Shown one piece after another: positions 1 to 5,871 of a DNA stretch of 8,463 nucleotides. Made by a program: the position numbers and the translations under genes. This DNA is from Alterinioella sp963975135. Lineage in GTDB: Bacteria; Pseudomonadota; Alphaproteobacteria; Rhodobacterales; Rhodobacteraceae. Numbering within the stretch: position 1 is the stretch's first letter; every line of letters begins with the position of its first letter. The stretch spans positions 1-8,463 of the forward strand of contig CAXBGQ010000133.1 in assembly GCA_963975135.1 (NCBI GenBank), in the 5' to 3' direction. The notes under the pieces are model-generated. The model had not been told where the DNA came from and did not search any database. It saw only the letters and a program-made list of their open reading frames with translations.

Positions 1-1734
1 AATGAAGAGGCCTATCTGTTTCAGAAATTCATCCGCGAGGGGTTTCGGCACAACAATGTCGATCACTGCACGCGGCTCTGCCATGCGTCCTCGGTTGCGG
101 CGCTGATCGAGAATGTCGGCTCGGGCGCGGTGACGGCCACGTTCAATCAGGTCGAAAACGCCGATGTGGCGATTGTGATTGGCGCGAACCCGATCGAGAA
201 CCACCCCGTTGCCGCGACCTATTTCAAGCAATTCACCAAGCGCGGTGGCAAGCTGATTGTGATGGACCCGCGCGGCGTGGGGCTGCGCCGTTATGCAACC
301 CATATGCTGCAATTCCGCCCCGGCGCGGATGTGTCGATGCTGAACGCGATTTGCCATGTGATCGTGGAGGAGGGCCTTTACGATCAGCAATATATCGACG
401 CCTATACCGAGAACTGGGAGGCCGAGAAGGCGCATCTGGCCGATTTCAGCCCGGAAAAGATGCAAGGCATCTGCGGCATCGCACCCGATCAGATCCGCGA
501 GGTTGCGCGGCTTTTTGCGACCTCCAAGGCGGGGATGATTTTCTGGGGCATGGGCGTTTCCCAGCATATCCACGGCACCGATAATTCACGCTGTCTGATC
601 AGTCTCGCCTTGATGTGCGGCCATGTCGGACGGCCGGGCACCGGCCTGCATCCGCTGCGCGGGCAGAACAATGTGCAGGGCGCGTCCGATGCCGGGCTGG
701 TGCCGATGTTCCTGCCTGATTACCAGAGCGTCACCGATGACAAGGTGCGCAAGAGCTTCACCGATGCCTGGGGGTCGGAGGATTTTTCGGCTGAGAAGGG
801 CCTGACGGTGACCGAGATTGTCGATGCGGTGTATGCGGGCGATATCAAGGGCATGTATATCCAGGGCGAAAACCCGGCCATGTCGGACCCCGATGTCGAT
901 CACGCCCGTGAGGCATTCGCCAAGCTGGAGCATCTGGTGGTGCAGGATATTTTCCTGACCGAGACCGCCAATTTCGCGGATGTGATCCTGCCCGCATCAA
1001 CGCTGTATGAGAAATCAGGCACCGTCAGCAATACCAACCGGCAGGTGCAAATGGTGCGCCCCGCCGTGGCCCCGCCCGGCGAGGCGCGCGAGGATTGGGC
1101 GGTGACCGTGGAGCTGGCGCAGCGGATCGGGCTGAACTGGGATTATACCCACCCGAGCCAGATCTTTGCCGAGATGAAGCTGAACATGAAAAGCCTCGAC
1201 AATATCACCTGGGAGCGGCTGGAAACGGAAACCGTGACCTATCCGTCGCTGTCGCCCACCGATCCCGGTCAGGCGGTGGTGTTCGGCGATGGCTTCCCCC
1301 GCCCCGATGGCCGCGCGAAATTTACGCCTGCATCCGTCATTGCGCCCGACGAAGCCCCCGATGCCGAGTATCCGATGATCCTGACCACGGGACGGCAGTT
1401 GGAGCATTGGCATACCGGGTCGATGACGCGGCGGTCAAAAGTGCTGGATGCGGTGGAACCTGAGGCCAATTGCTCGCTCAACCCGCGCACGCTGAAGCTG
1501 ATGGGGGTTGAGCCGGGGCAGTTGATCCGTTTGACCACCCGGCGCGGATCGATCGAGATCATGGCGCGGGCCGACCGGGCGATTGCCGAGGATATGGTGT
1601 TTGTGCCCTTCGCCTATGTCGAGGCGGCGGCCAATGTCCTGACCAACCCGGCGGTGGATCCTTACGGCAAGATCCCCGAGTTCAAGTTTGCCGCCGTGAG
1701 GGTGGAGAAAATCGTGCAGGTCGCGGCGGAATAG
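1..1734 (+). CDS. fdhF: Formate dehydrogenase alpha subunit (Fdh1A/FdhF type), 5' truncated by the window
   Basis: Catalytic subunit oxidising formate to CO2, normally passing electrons through Fe-S clusters to an NAD-reducing partner in the cytoplasm. The reading frame is open from base 1, so the start lies upstream; 577 residues are visible, and the N-terminal Fe-S domains are missing. The metal-ligand motif TRLCHASSV gives Cys27 (TGC, 79-81) and His28. LRGQNNVQG gives Arg220. The Cys27-Arg220 distance of 193 residues equals that between Sec140 and Arg333 of E. coli FdhF, so active-site Cys, His and Arg are all present. The C-terminal molybdopterin-dinucleotide-binding domain starts near residue 458 (ILTTGRQLEHWHTGSMTRRS). 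The overall sequence resembles Methylorubrum extorquens Fdh1A, a tungsten enzyme, so the metal here could be W or Mo (inference from family). No fdhD or delta subunit follows; the next gene is convergent. A GTG at 130 is internal, not the start. Confidence 0.95.
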   Translation, partial: NEEAYLFQKFIREGFRHNNVDHCTRLCHASSVAALIENVGSGAVTATFNQVENADVAIVIGANPIENHPVAATYFKQFTKRGGKLIVMDPRGVGLRRYATHMLQFRPGADVSMLNAICHVIVEEGLYDQQYIDAYTENWEAEKAHLADFSPEKMQGICGIAPDQIREVARLFATSKAGMIFWGMGVSQHIHGTDNSRCLISLALMCGHVGRPGTGLHPLRGQNNVQGASDAGLVPMFLPDYQSVTDDKVRKSFTDAWGSEDFSAEKGLTVTEIVDAVYAGDIKGMYIQGENPAMSDPDVDHAREAFAKLEHLVVQDIFLTETANFADVILPASTLYEKSGTVSNTNRQVQMVRPAVAPPGEAREDWAVTVELAQRIGLNWDYTHPSQIFAEMKLNMKSLDNITWERLETETVTYPSLSPTDPGQAVVFGDGFPRPDGRAKFTPASVIAPDEAPDAEYPMILTTGRQLEHWHTGSMTRRSKVLDAVEPEANCSLNPRTLKLMGVEPGQLIRLTTRRGSIEIMARADRAIAEDMVFVPFAYVEAAANVLTNPAVDPYGKIPEFKFAAVRVEKIVQVAAE

Positions 1735-1736
1735 GG

Positions 1737-1898
1737 TCAGATACCGAGGCTGCTGCGGATGAGCGGCAACATGGCGGCGGCAACAAGGCCGACGCCCGCG
1801 CCAATAATCAGCCGTGTCCCCGTGGGGCCGAGGCCGGGGCTGATCACGCCCAATATGGCGCAGACAATCGCGTAAAATCCGAGTGTTACAGGGTCCAT
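1737..1898 (-). CDS. Small two-helix membrane protein, 53 aa, function unknown
   Basis: Not assigned to a named family. The start ATG at 1898 gives MDPVTLGFYA and a protein that is almost entirely hydrophobic. One predicted membrane helix spans roughly residues 5-20, followed by a short Pro/Gly turn (PGLGPTGTR) and a second helix at roughly 28-47. There is no signal-peptide cleavage site and no catalytic motif. Longer in-frame starts at 1967 and 1958 would add a polar, Cys-containing tail (MRSMGATCQK). I prefer 1898 because the hydrophobic part begins there and a promoter-like element lies just upstream. No Shine-Dalgarno is visible, so translation may be leaderless. The gene ends two bases from the stop of the convergent formate dehydrogenase gene, so the transcripts should meet tail to tail. 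I expect it to be a conserved hypothetical protein of related bacteria, but this needs a homology search. Confidence 0.6.
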   Translation of the reverse strand: MDPVTLGFYAIVCAILGVISPGLGPTGTRLIIGAGVGLVAAAMLPLIRSSLGI

Positions 1899-1933
1899 GG
1901 GCGCAGAATAGCACAGAAACGGTCGAAAATCAG
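1899..1933 (-). promoter_or_regulatory. Possible promoter giving a leaderless transcript of the small membrane protein gene
   Basis: On the minus strand an extended -10 element TGCTATTCT (hexamer at 1910-1905) is followed by exactly six bases and then the A of the ATG at 1898. Normal initiation would therefore start at or beside the start codon. The best -35 at 17-base spacing is CTGATT (1933-1928), which matches only three of six consensus bases. The extended TG motif could compensate for this. It was found by eye only. Confidence 0.3.
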
Positions 1934-1992
1934 CGGATTTTTGGCAGGTCGCACCCATTGAACGCACCGGCGCGGACGGGCACTATGCGGGG

Positions 1993-3189
1993 ATGCAGAT
2001 CGATCCCGCCCGGTTCCTTGCCGATCTTCACCAGTTGCGCAGCTTTGGGGCTTCGGGCCCTGGCGTCATGCGGCGTGCCTTTTCGGCCCCCGATATTGCG
2101 GCGCGCGAATGGTTGACGGGGCAGATCGGGGCCGCTGGGCTGACCGCCCATGTCGATCCGGCGGGCAATGTATTCGGGTTGGCCGAAGGGCGCGGGGTGC
2201 TTATTGGCTCGCATAGCGACACCCAACCCGAAGGCGGCTGGCTGGATGGGGCCTATGGCGTGATCGCGGGGCTGGAGATTGCGCGGGCGGCGGTCGAAGC
2301 TGGCGGAGCTGCCATTTCGATGGTCAGCTTTCAGGATGAGGAGGGGCGCTTTGGCGCGCTGACGGGCAGCGATATCTGGTCAGGGCGGATGACACTGGCC
2401 GAGGCGGATGGGTTATCCGATACCGATGGGCTGCGGTTTGGCACCGCGCGGCAGGGTCTGGCGCATCTGATGGCATCGGATTTCGTCGATCCCGCCCGGT
2501 TCAGCGGATTTCTTGAGATGCATATCGAACAGGGGCCGGTGCTGGATTTGGCGGGGGAAGCGGTGGGGGTCGTGACATCGATCGTGGGGCTGCGGCAGGT
2601 GCAGGTGACGATCCGGGGCCAGCAGAACCACGCCGGCACCACGCCGATGACGATGCGCCGGGACGCGTTTCAGGGGGCCGCGCGGGTGGCGGTGATGCTG
2701 GCGGAGCGGATGGAAAATGTGGTGACGCCGCAATCCGTCTGGACCATCGGGCATATCCGGGTGCATCCCAACGCGTCCTCGATCGTGCCGGGGCAGGCGG
2801 TGTTCACCATCCAGTGGCGCGATGGCGAGGCCGACCGGCTGGACCGGATGCAGGCGGTGATTGCGGGCGTTCTGGACGATGTCGCGGCAGAGACGGGGGT
2901 GGGTGTGCAATCTGAGGCGTTGCGCAACGATCTGGTGCCGGTGCCGATGGATGCGCGGCTACAGGCGGCGTTGCGGGACGCGGCAGAGATGCACGCGCCG
3001 GGGCGCTGGCGGTCGATGCCGTCGGGCGCTTTGCATGACGCCTCGAACGTGTCGCATTTGATGCCTGTGGGGATGCTTTTTGTGCCGTCCATCGGCGGCA
3101 TCAGCCATGATCTTGCTGAGGATACCGCCGAGGCGGATCTGGTGACGGGGCTGCGCGTGTTGGCCGAGGCGGCGGGGCGGTTGGGCTAA
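1993..3189 (+). CDS. M20-family zinc hydrolase (N-carbamoyl-L-amino-acid hydrolase / allantoate amidohydrolase type)
   Basis: Cytoplasmic metal-dependent amidohydrolase expected to cleave a carbamoyl or ureido C-N bond, releasing an amino acid with CO2 and ammonia, or to act on allantoate. The length of 398 residues fits the family's usual 400-415. Metal-site residues in order: His74 (IGSHSDTQPEGG), Asp85 (LDGAYGV), Glu116/Glu117 (FQDEEGRFG), His177 (EMHIEQGPVLD) and His372 (GGISHDLAED). The dimerisation/substrate-binding segment carries His213 (GQQNHAGTTPM), Asn261 (HPNASSIVPG), Arg276 (QWRDGE) and His348 (GALHDAS). The fold is therefore intact and likely active. ATG 1993 is the first standard start; the frame is open back to 1912 without ATG, GTG or TTG. 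The Shine-Dalgarno is poor (a short G-run touching the ATG). No hydantoinase, allantoinase or transporter gene is adjacent, so the substrate stays open among carbamoyl amino acids, ureidopropionate and allantoate. Confidence 0.9.
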   Translation: MQIDPARFLADLHQLRSFGASGPGVMRRAFSAPDIAAREWLTGQIGAAGLTAHVDPAGNVFGLAEGRGVLIGSHSDTQPEGGWLDGAYGVIAGLEIARAAVEAGGAAISMVSFQDEEGRFGALTGSDIWSGRMTLAEADGLSDTDGLRFGTARQGLAHLMASDFVDPARFSGFLEMHIEQGPVLDLAGEAVGVVTSIVGLRQVQVTIRGQQNHAGTTPMTMRRDAFQGAARVAVMLAERMENVVTPQSVWTIGHIRVHPNASSIVPGQAVFTIQWRDGEADRLDRMQAVIAGVLDDVAAETGVGVQSEALRNDLVPVPMDARLQAALRDAAEMHAPGRWRSMPSGALHDASNVSHLMPVGMLFVPSIGGISHDLAEDTAEADLVTGLRVLAEAAGRLG

Positions 3190-3212
3190 AGGCCGCTTGG
3201 CGGACGAAGCCC
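3183..3212 (+). terminator. Two-tier hairpin around the hydrolase stop codon; weak terminator candidate
   Basis: The outer arms GGGCT (3183-3187) and AGCCC (3208-3212) are complementary. They enclose an inner stem CCGC (3193-3196) / GCGG (3200-3203) with a TTG loop, separated by unpaired internal bases. The structure straddles the TAA stop at 3187-3189. No T tract follows, so it is not a canonical rho-independent terminator. It may stabilise the transcript end or be incidental. Confidence 0.25.
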
Positions 3213-3348
3213 TAATTCGCGGCAAGTGCACCGAAGGACGCTTTTTGGCGCTTTGCGATCAGCCACAGGTTTGAACTACGCAACAAAAAAACCCGCTCTC
3301 ATTTCAGCCGGAGACACACCTGCCTGGTCCGACACCTTCGAGGTCACG
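3190..3348. other. Intergenic gap between the convergent hydrolase and LysR genes
   Basis: This 159-base stretch holds no convincing gene. Reading frames on both strands are short and interrupted. It contains the loop and distal arm of the hairpin around the hydrolase stop and, at 3285-3311, a terminator-like element for the regulator transcript. Composition is visibly less GC-rich than in the hydrolase gene. I saw no tRNA cloverleaf, insertion-sequence ends or target-site duplication. Confidence 0.6.
3285..3311 (-). terminator. Imperfect rho-independent terminator for the LysR gene
   Basis: Read on the minus strand, CCGGCT (3311-3306) is followed by an eight-base loop GAAATGAG and then AGCGGG (3297-3292). 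The six-base stem has one G-G mismatch at its third pair. It runs straight into seven T residues (3291-3285). It lies about 40 bases past the LysR stop in the correct orientation. The stem is short, so termination may be partial. Confidence 0.45.
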
Positions 3349-4218
3349 TTAGCTACTTTGAGAATTTAGCCAATCAATCACCGCTTGCGTCACGCGCCGG
3401 GTCTGTGCGCTGTTTCCTTGCTGGATGAAATACCCGTGTGTTGGTTTGATCTCTTCATCAAACAGCCGAACAACGCGGCCTTCCCTCAGATCCTGATCGA
3501 TCAACGGCAGCCATCCCACAATCGCGCCCTGACCTTCGGCGGCACCGCGTAGTAGAATGTTGGCATCTTCAAACACCGGGCCTTGAAGCGGGCCATCGAG
3601 ATGGACCTCCATCGCGGCAAACCAGTCGAGCCAGCCCCAATGGTCTCTTTGATGCAAAATGGGATTGCTCTGCAGGTCCCGAGGCCCCTCTACCTTGCCA
3701 TGTTGAGCGATATACGCTTTGCTGGCAATTGCGACAGGACGCAGTTCAAGAAGCTTGAGTGACTGCGCCGGCATCTCTGCTATGCGTTCCCAGCTGATGA
3801 CGATATCTGCGTAGGATTGATCGCCGATACGCGGGCGGTATGACGGCACCACCTGCAACTCGATATCAGGAAGCTTTTCCCACAAGTCGCTGATCCGTGG
3901 CATCAGCCAGCGCGCGGTAAAGATCGGACCCGCCGCAAGGCGCACCACATTGCGCGATGAGCGTTGCAAGGCGCTGATGGTATCATCCAGCATCCCGAAG
4001 GCCTTGGCCGTCGTCTCCGCCAACCGCTTGCCATCTTCGGTCAAGGCAACTTCGCGCGCCCTGCGGTCGAACAGTTTGAGCCCTAGGTGATCTTCGAGGC
4101 CACGGATGTGGTGACTGATTGCGGTGGGTGTGACGGCGAGAGCTTCTGCTGCCGCGCGAAAACTGCCCTTTCGAGCGGCGGCATCAAAGGCACGTAGGGC
4201 GGCAAGGGAAAGCTGCAT
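3349..4218 (-). CDS. LysR-family transcriptional regulator, GcvA-like
   Basis: DNA-binding regulator of 289 residues, the normal length for LysR proteins. The N-terminal winged helix-turn-helix covers about residues 4-62, with the recognition region near 18-46 (core TPTAISHHIRGLEDHLGLKL), typical of the GcvA branch. The remaining two hundred or so residues form the effector-binding domain (for example VRLAAGPIFTARWLMPRI near residue 92). The ATG at 4218 places the helix-turn-helix at the usual distance from the N-terminus. It is transcribed divergently from the methyltransferase operon, with 108 bases between the start codons. The palindrome at 4231-4247 lies 13-29 bases upstream of its own start, a common position for autorepression (inference). 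It probably senses a substrate or intermediate of the operon. The gene looks less GC-rich than the hydrolase gene: one 60-base line (3361-3420) counts 33 G/C, versus 44 in line 2641-2700. Confidence 0.93.
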   Translation of the reverse strand: MQLSLAALRAFDAAARKGSFRAAAEALAVTPTAISHHIRGLEDHLGLKLFDRRAREVALTEDGKRLAETTAKAFGMLDDTISALQRSSRNVVRLAAGPIFTARWLMPRISDLWEKLPDIELQVVPSYRPRIGDQSYADIVISWERIAEMPAQSLKLLELRPVAIASKAYIAQHGKVEGPRDLQSNPILHQRDHWGWLDWFAAMEVHLDGPLQGPVFEDANILLRGAAEGQGAIVGWLPLIDQDLREGRVVRLFDEEIKPTHGYFIQQGNSAQTRRVTQAVIDWLNSQSS

Positions 4219-4230
4219 GTCAATCCGTCA

Positions 4231-4247
4231 GATGAGTTCAGCTCATC
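4231..4247. promoter_or_regulatory. T-N11-A palindrome, probable LysR recognition site
   Basis: GATGAGTTCAGCTCATC is a perfect inverted repeat with six-base arms and a five-base centre. It contains a T at 4233 and an A at 4245 separated by eleven bases, the hallmark of LysR-family sites. It lies just upstream of the LysR start, where occupancy would block that gene and could position the regulator for activating the divergent operon. The regulatory role is inferred from symmetry and position. Confidence 0.55.
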
Positions 4248-4257
4248 AACCACTGAG

Positions 4258-4276
4258 AAATGACCATTTGTAAATG
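4258..4276. repeat. Alternating AAATG / CATTT / AAATG triplet in the divergent promoter
   Basis: AAATG (4258-4262), CATTT (4265-4269) and AAATG (4272-4276) are spaced by two bases each, giving a seven-base period. The right-hand pair extends to a perfect palindrome with six-base arms, CCATTT-GT-AAATGG (4264-4277). It sits between the two T-N11-A palindromes, roughly where RNA polymerase or a second regulator would bind. Confidence 0.4.
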
Positions 4277-4278
4277 GG

Positions 4279-4293
4279 GTTTCGCGATGAAAC
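4279..4293. promoter_or_regulatory. Second T-N11-A inverted repeat, possible LysR activation site
   Basis: GTTTCGCGATGAAAC has perfect five-base arms around a five-base centre, with T at 4280 and A at 4292 exactly eleven bases apart. Its centre is 47 bases from that of the 4231-4247 palindrome, a plausible recognition-site/activation-site arrangement for a LysR tetramer. The arm sequence differs from the first site, so it may bind weakly or be used by another protein. Confidence 0.4.
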
Positions 4294-4311
4294 GCTGCGG
4301 TATGGCAAAGT

Positions 4312-4323
4312 TGAACTCATGAG
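4312..4323. promoter_or_regulatory. Inverted copy of ATGAGTTCA next to the methyltransferase start
   Basis: TGAACTCAT (4312-4320) is the exact reverse complement of ATGAGTTCA (4232-4240). It overlaps the eight-base palindrome CTCATGAG (4316-4323). It ends three bases before the ATG at 4327 and covers the ribosome-binding region. No strong Shine-Dalgarno or good -35/-10 pair was found in front of this gene, as expected if expression depends on an activator. A DNA- or RNA-level role is inferred. Confidence 0.35.
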
Positions 4324-4326
4324 ATC

Positions 4327-5871
4327 ATGTCAGAAAAGACAAAACGGCGTGGCCGAAGGCAACGCCTGAACCAAGTGAATGAACCTGAAATCAGCCCACC
4401 GGTCTGGCCGGGGGTGGTTGGGGGGCGTCTGAAACCTCTGTCCGCACAAGAGGTTACTCTGATCGAGGACGCCGTGTTTTCGCTGCTGGAAACGCTGGGC
4501 CTCAGTCAGGCCATACCTTCGATGATCGAGAAAGTGACGCAAGCGGGCGGGCGGATGACCGGTGACGGGCGTCTGTTGTTTCCGCGTGATCTTGTGCAAC
4601 AGGCGATAACGGATGCCAAACGAGGCTTTGCCCTTTGCGGGCAATCCCCTGATCACGACCTTCTGATTGAAGGCGCGCGGGTTCATATGTCGACAGGTGG
4701 GGCGGCACCCGGGGTGTTCGATCTTGAGACCGGTGAATACCGCGATTCAAGCCTCATGGATCTTTACGATGCGGCGCGCATTGTCGATCAGATGGACAAC
4801 ATCCACCATTTCAGCCGATCCGTGGTGGCTCGCGATATCGAAGACAATGCGGTGATGGATATAAACACCGCCTATGCCAGCCTGATGGGCACGTCCAAAC
4901 ACGTGTCGATCTCGATCAGCGATCCGGCCAATGTTCCCGCCATCGCCAATTTATGTTACCGCATCGCAGGCGGTGAGGCGGCCTTTCGCGCGCGTCCGTG
5001 TCTGACGGTGATGGTGTGTCATGTCGTCCCGCCGATGCGCTTTGCCGAGGAAGCCTGCGAGGTGCTGGAGGCCGCGATCAATGCAGGCTTTCCAGTGCAG
5101 TTGATCAGTGCCGGACAGGCCGGGGCAACCAGCCCCGCCACCATTGCCGGATCGCTTGTGCAGGCCGTCGCTGAAACCCTTGCGGGGCTGGTTTTCGCGC
5201 GACTCGTGGCCCCGGAGGTCAAGGCGATCTTTGCCCCCAAACCACTGGTGGCTGACCTGCGCACCGGATCGATGTGCGGCGGCGGCGGAGAGCAAGCCAT
5301 TTTGATGGCCGGTGCTGCCCAGATGGGCCGGCATTTCGATTTGCCGACCTCCTCCATTGCGGGCATCACCGACGCGAAATGTCTTGATGCGCAATATGGG
5401 GCCGAGAAATCTCTGGCTGTGGCGATGGCCGCCCATGCCGGGTCCAACATCGTCACGCAGGCCGCCGGAATGCAGGCCAGCCTTTTGGGGGTTAGTCACG
5501 CCGCGTATGTCAGCGACAATGATCTGCTGGGCAACATCCTGCGCACCATCCGCGGCGTTGAGGCGACGCCTGAAAATATCGCCGCAGATGTGATCGCCAA
5601 TGTGTGTCGCGGTGAAGGGCATTATCTGGGGGAACAGCATACATTCAGCCGGATGAAGTCAGACTATTTTTACCCGGATATCGGAGACCGGCGAACGCCG
5701 CGTGAATGGCAGGAAGATGGATCGAAACCGGTTGGGGATGTGGCGCGCGTGAAGGCGCGTGAAATTCTGGACAGCCATTTTCCGGCGCATATCTCAGACG
5801 AGCTTGATCATGCCTTGCGCAGCGAATTCGACATTCGCCTGACGCGTGCCCAGATCGGGAGGTCCGCATGA
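4327..5871 (+). CDS. MttB-family (trimethylamine methyltransferase family) protein, non-pyrrolysine
   Basis: Predicted cobamide-dependent methyltransferase with a TIM-barrel fold. Characterised relatives move a methyl group from a quaternary amine such as glycine betaine, proline betaine or carnitine to a corrinoid protein. The 514 residues match the family's usual length. An Arg/Lys-rich N-terminal tail (TKRRGRRQR) precedes the family segment PLSAQEVTLIEDAVFSLLE (about 37-55). The core has ISAGQAGATSPATIAGSLVQ (260-279), TGSMCGGGGEQAI (313-325) and AGITDAKCLDAQYGAEKS (345-362). There is no in-frame TAG, so it lacks the pyrrolysine that defines true trimethylamine enzymes. ATG 4327 is chosen because it keeps the family-typical basic tail; the Shine-Dalgarno is weak. 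It is the first gene of the operon, divergent from LysR, and its stop overlaps the next start (ATGA). No corrinoid protein or methylcobamide:THF methyltransferase is in view. The substrate is unknown. Confidence 0.88.
   Translation: MSEKTKRRGRRQRLNQVNEPEISPPVWPGVVGGRLKPLSAQEVTLIEDAVFSLLETLGLSQAIPSMIEKVTQAGGRMTGDGRLLFPRDLVQQAITDAKRGFALCGQSPDHDLLIEGARVHMSTGGAAPGVFDLETGEYRDSSLMDLYDAARIVDQMDNIHHFSRSVVARDIEDNAVMDINTAYASLMGTSKHVSISISDPANVPAIANLCYRIAGGEAAFRARPCLTVMVCHVVPPMRFAEEACEVLEAAINAGFPVQLISAGQAGATSPATIAGSLVQAVAETLAGLVFARLVAPEVKAIFAPKPLVADLRTGSMCGGGGEQAILMAGAAQMGRHFDLPTSSIAGITDAKCLDAQYGAEKSLAVAMAAHAGSNIVTQAAGMQASLLGVSHAAYVSDNDLLGNILRTIRGVEATPENIAADVIANVCRGEGHYLGEQHTFSRMKSDYFYPDIGDRRTPREWQEDGSKPVGDVARVKAREILDSHFPAHISDELDHALRSEFDIRLTRAQIGRSA
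5857..5862 (+). promoter_or_regulatory. Ribosome-binding site of the aminotransferase gene
   Basis: GGGAGG lies five bases before the ATG at 5868, inside the end of the methyltransferase gene. It is the clearest Shine-Dalgarno in this operon. It supports the start at 5868 and, with the ATGA overlap, points to coupled but independently strong translation of the aminotransferase. Confidence 0.7.

Noticed and set aside
79..84. Selenocysteine at the formate dehydrogenase active site
   Set aside because: The codon is TGC, not TGA, so the ligand is an ordinary cysteine.
130..132. GTG as a start codon for a short formate dehydrogenase
   Set aside because: The frame is open back to base 1 and the metal-ligand motif TRLCHASSV lies upstream of this GTG, so it is an internal valine codon.
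1735..1992. A plus-strand gene between formate dehydrogenase and the hydrolase
   Set aside because: The plus-strand frame beginning at 1883 overlaps both the small minus-strand gene's start region and the hydrolase in another frame. Its product is Arg/Pro-rich and domain-free.
3190..3348. tRNA gene, insertion-sequence remnant or attachment site in the gap before LysR
   Set aside because: No cloverleaf, terminal inverted repeats, direct repeats or transposase-like translation could be found by eye. Only hairpins and a T tract are present.
4951..5640. A long (229-codon) minus-strand open frame inside the methyltransferase gene
   Set aside because: High-GC genes with G/C-rich third positions leave the antisense frames open. 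The translation is rich in His, Arg and Gly with no recognisable domain, and the plus-strand gene here is clearly real.
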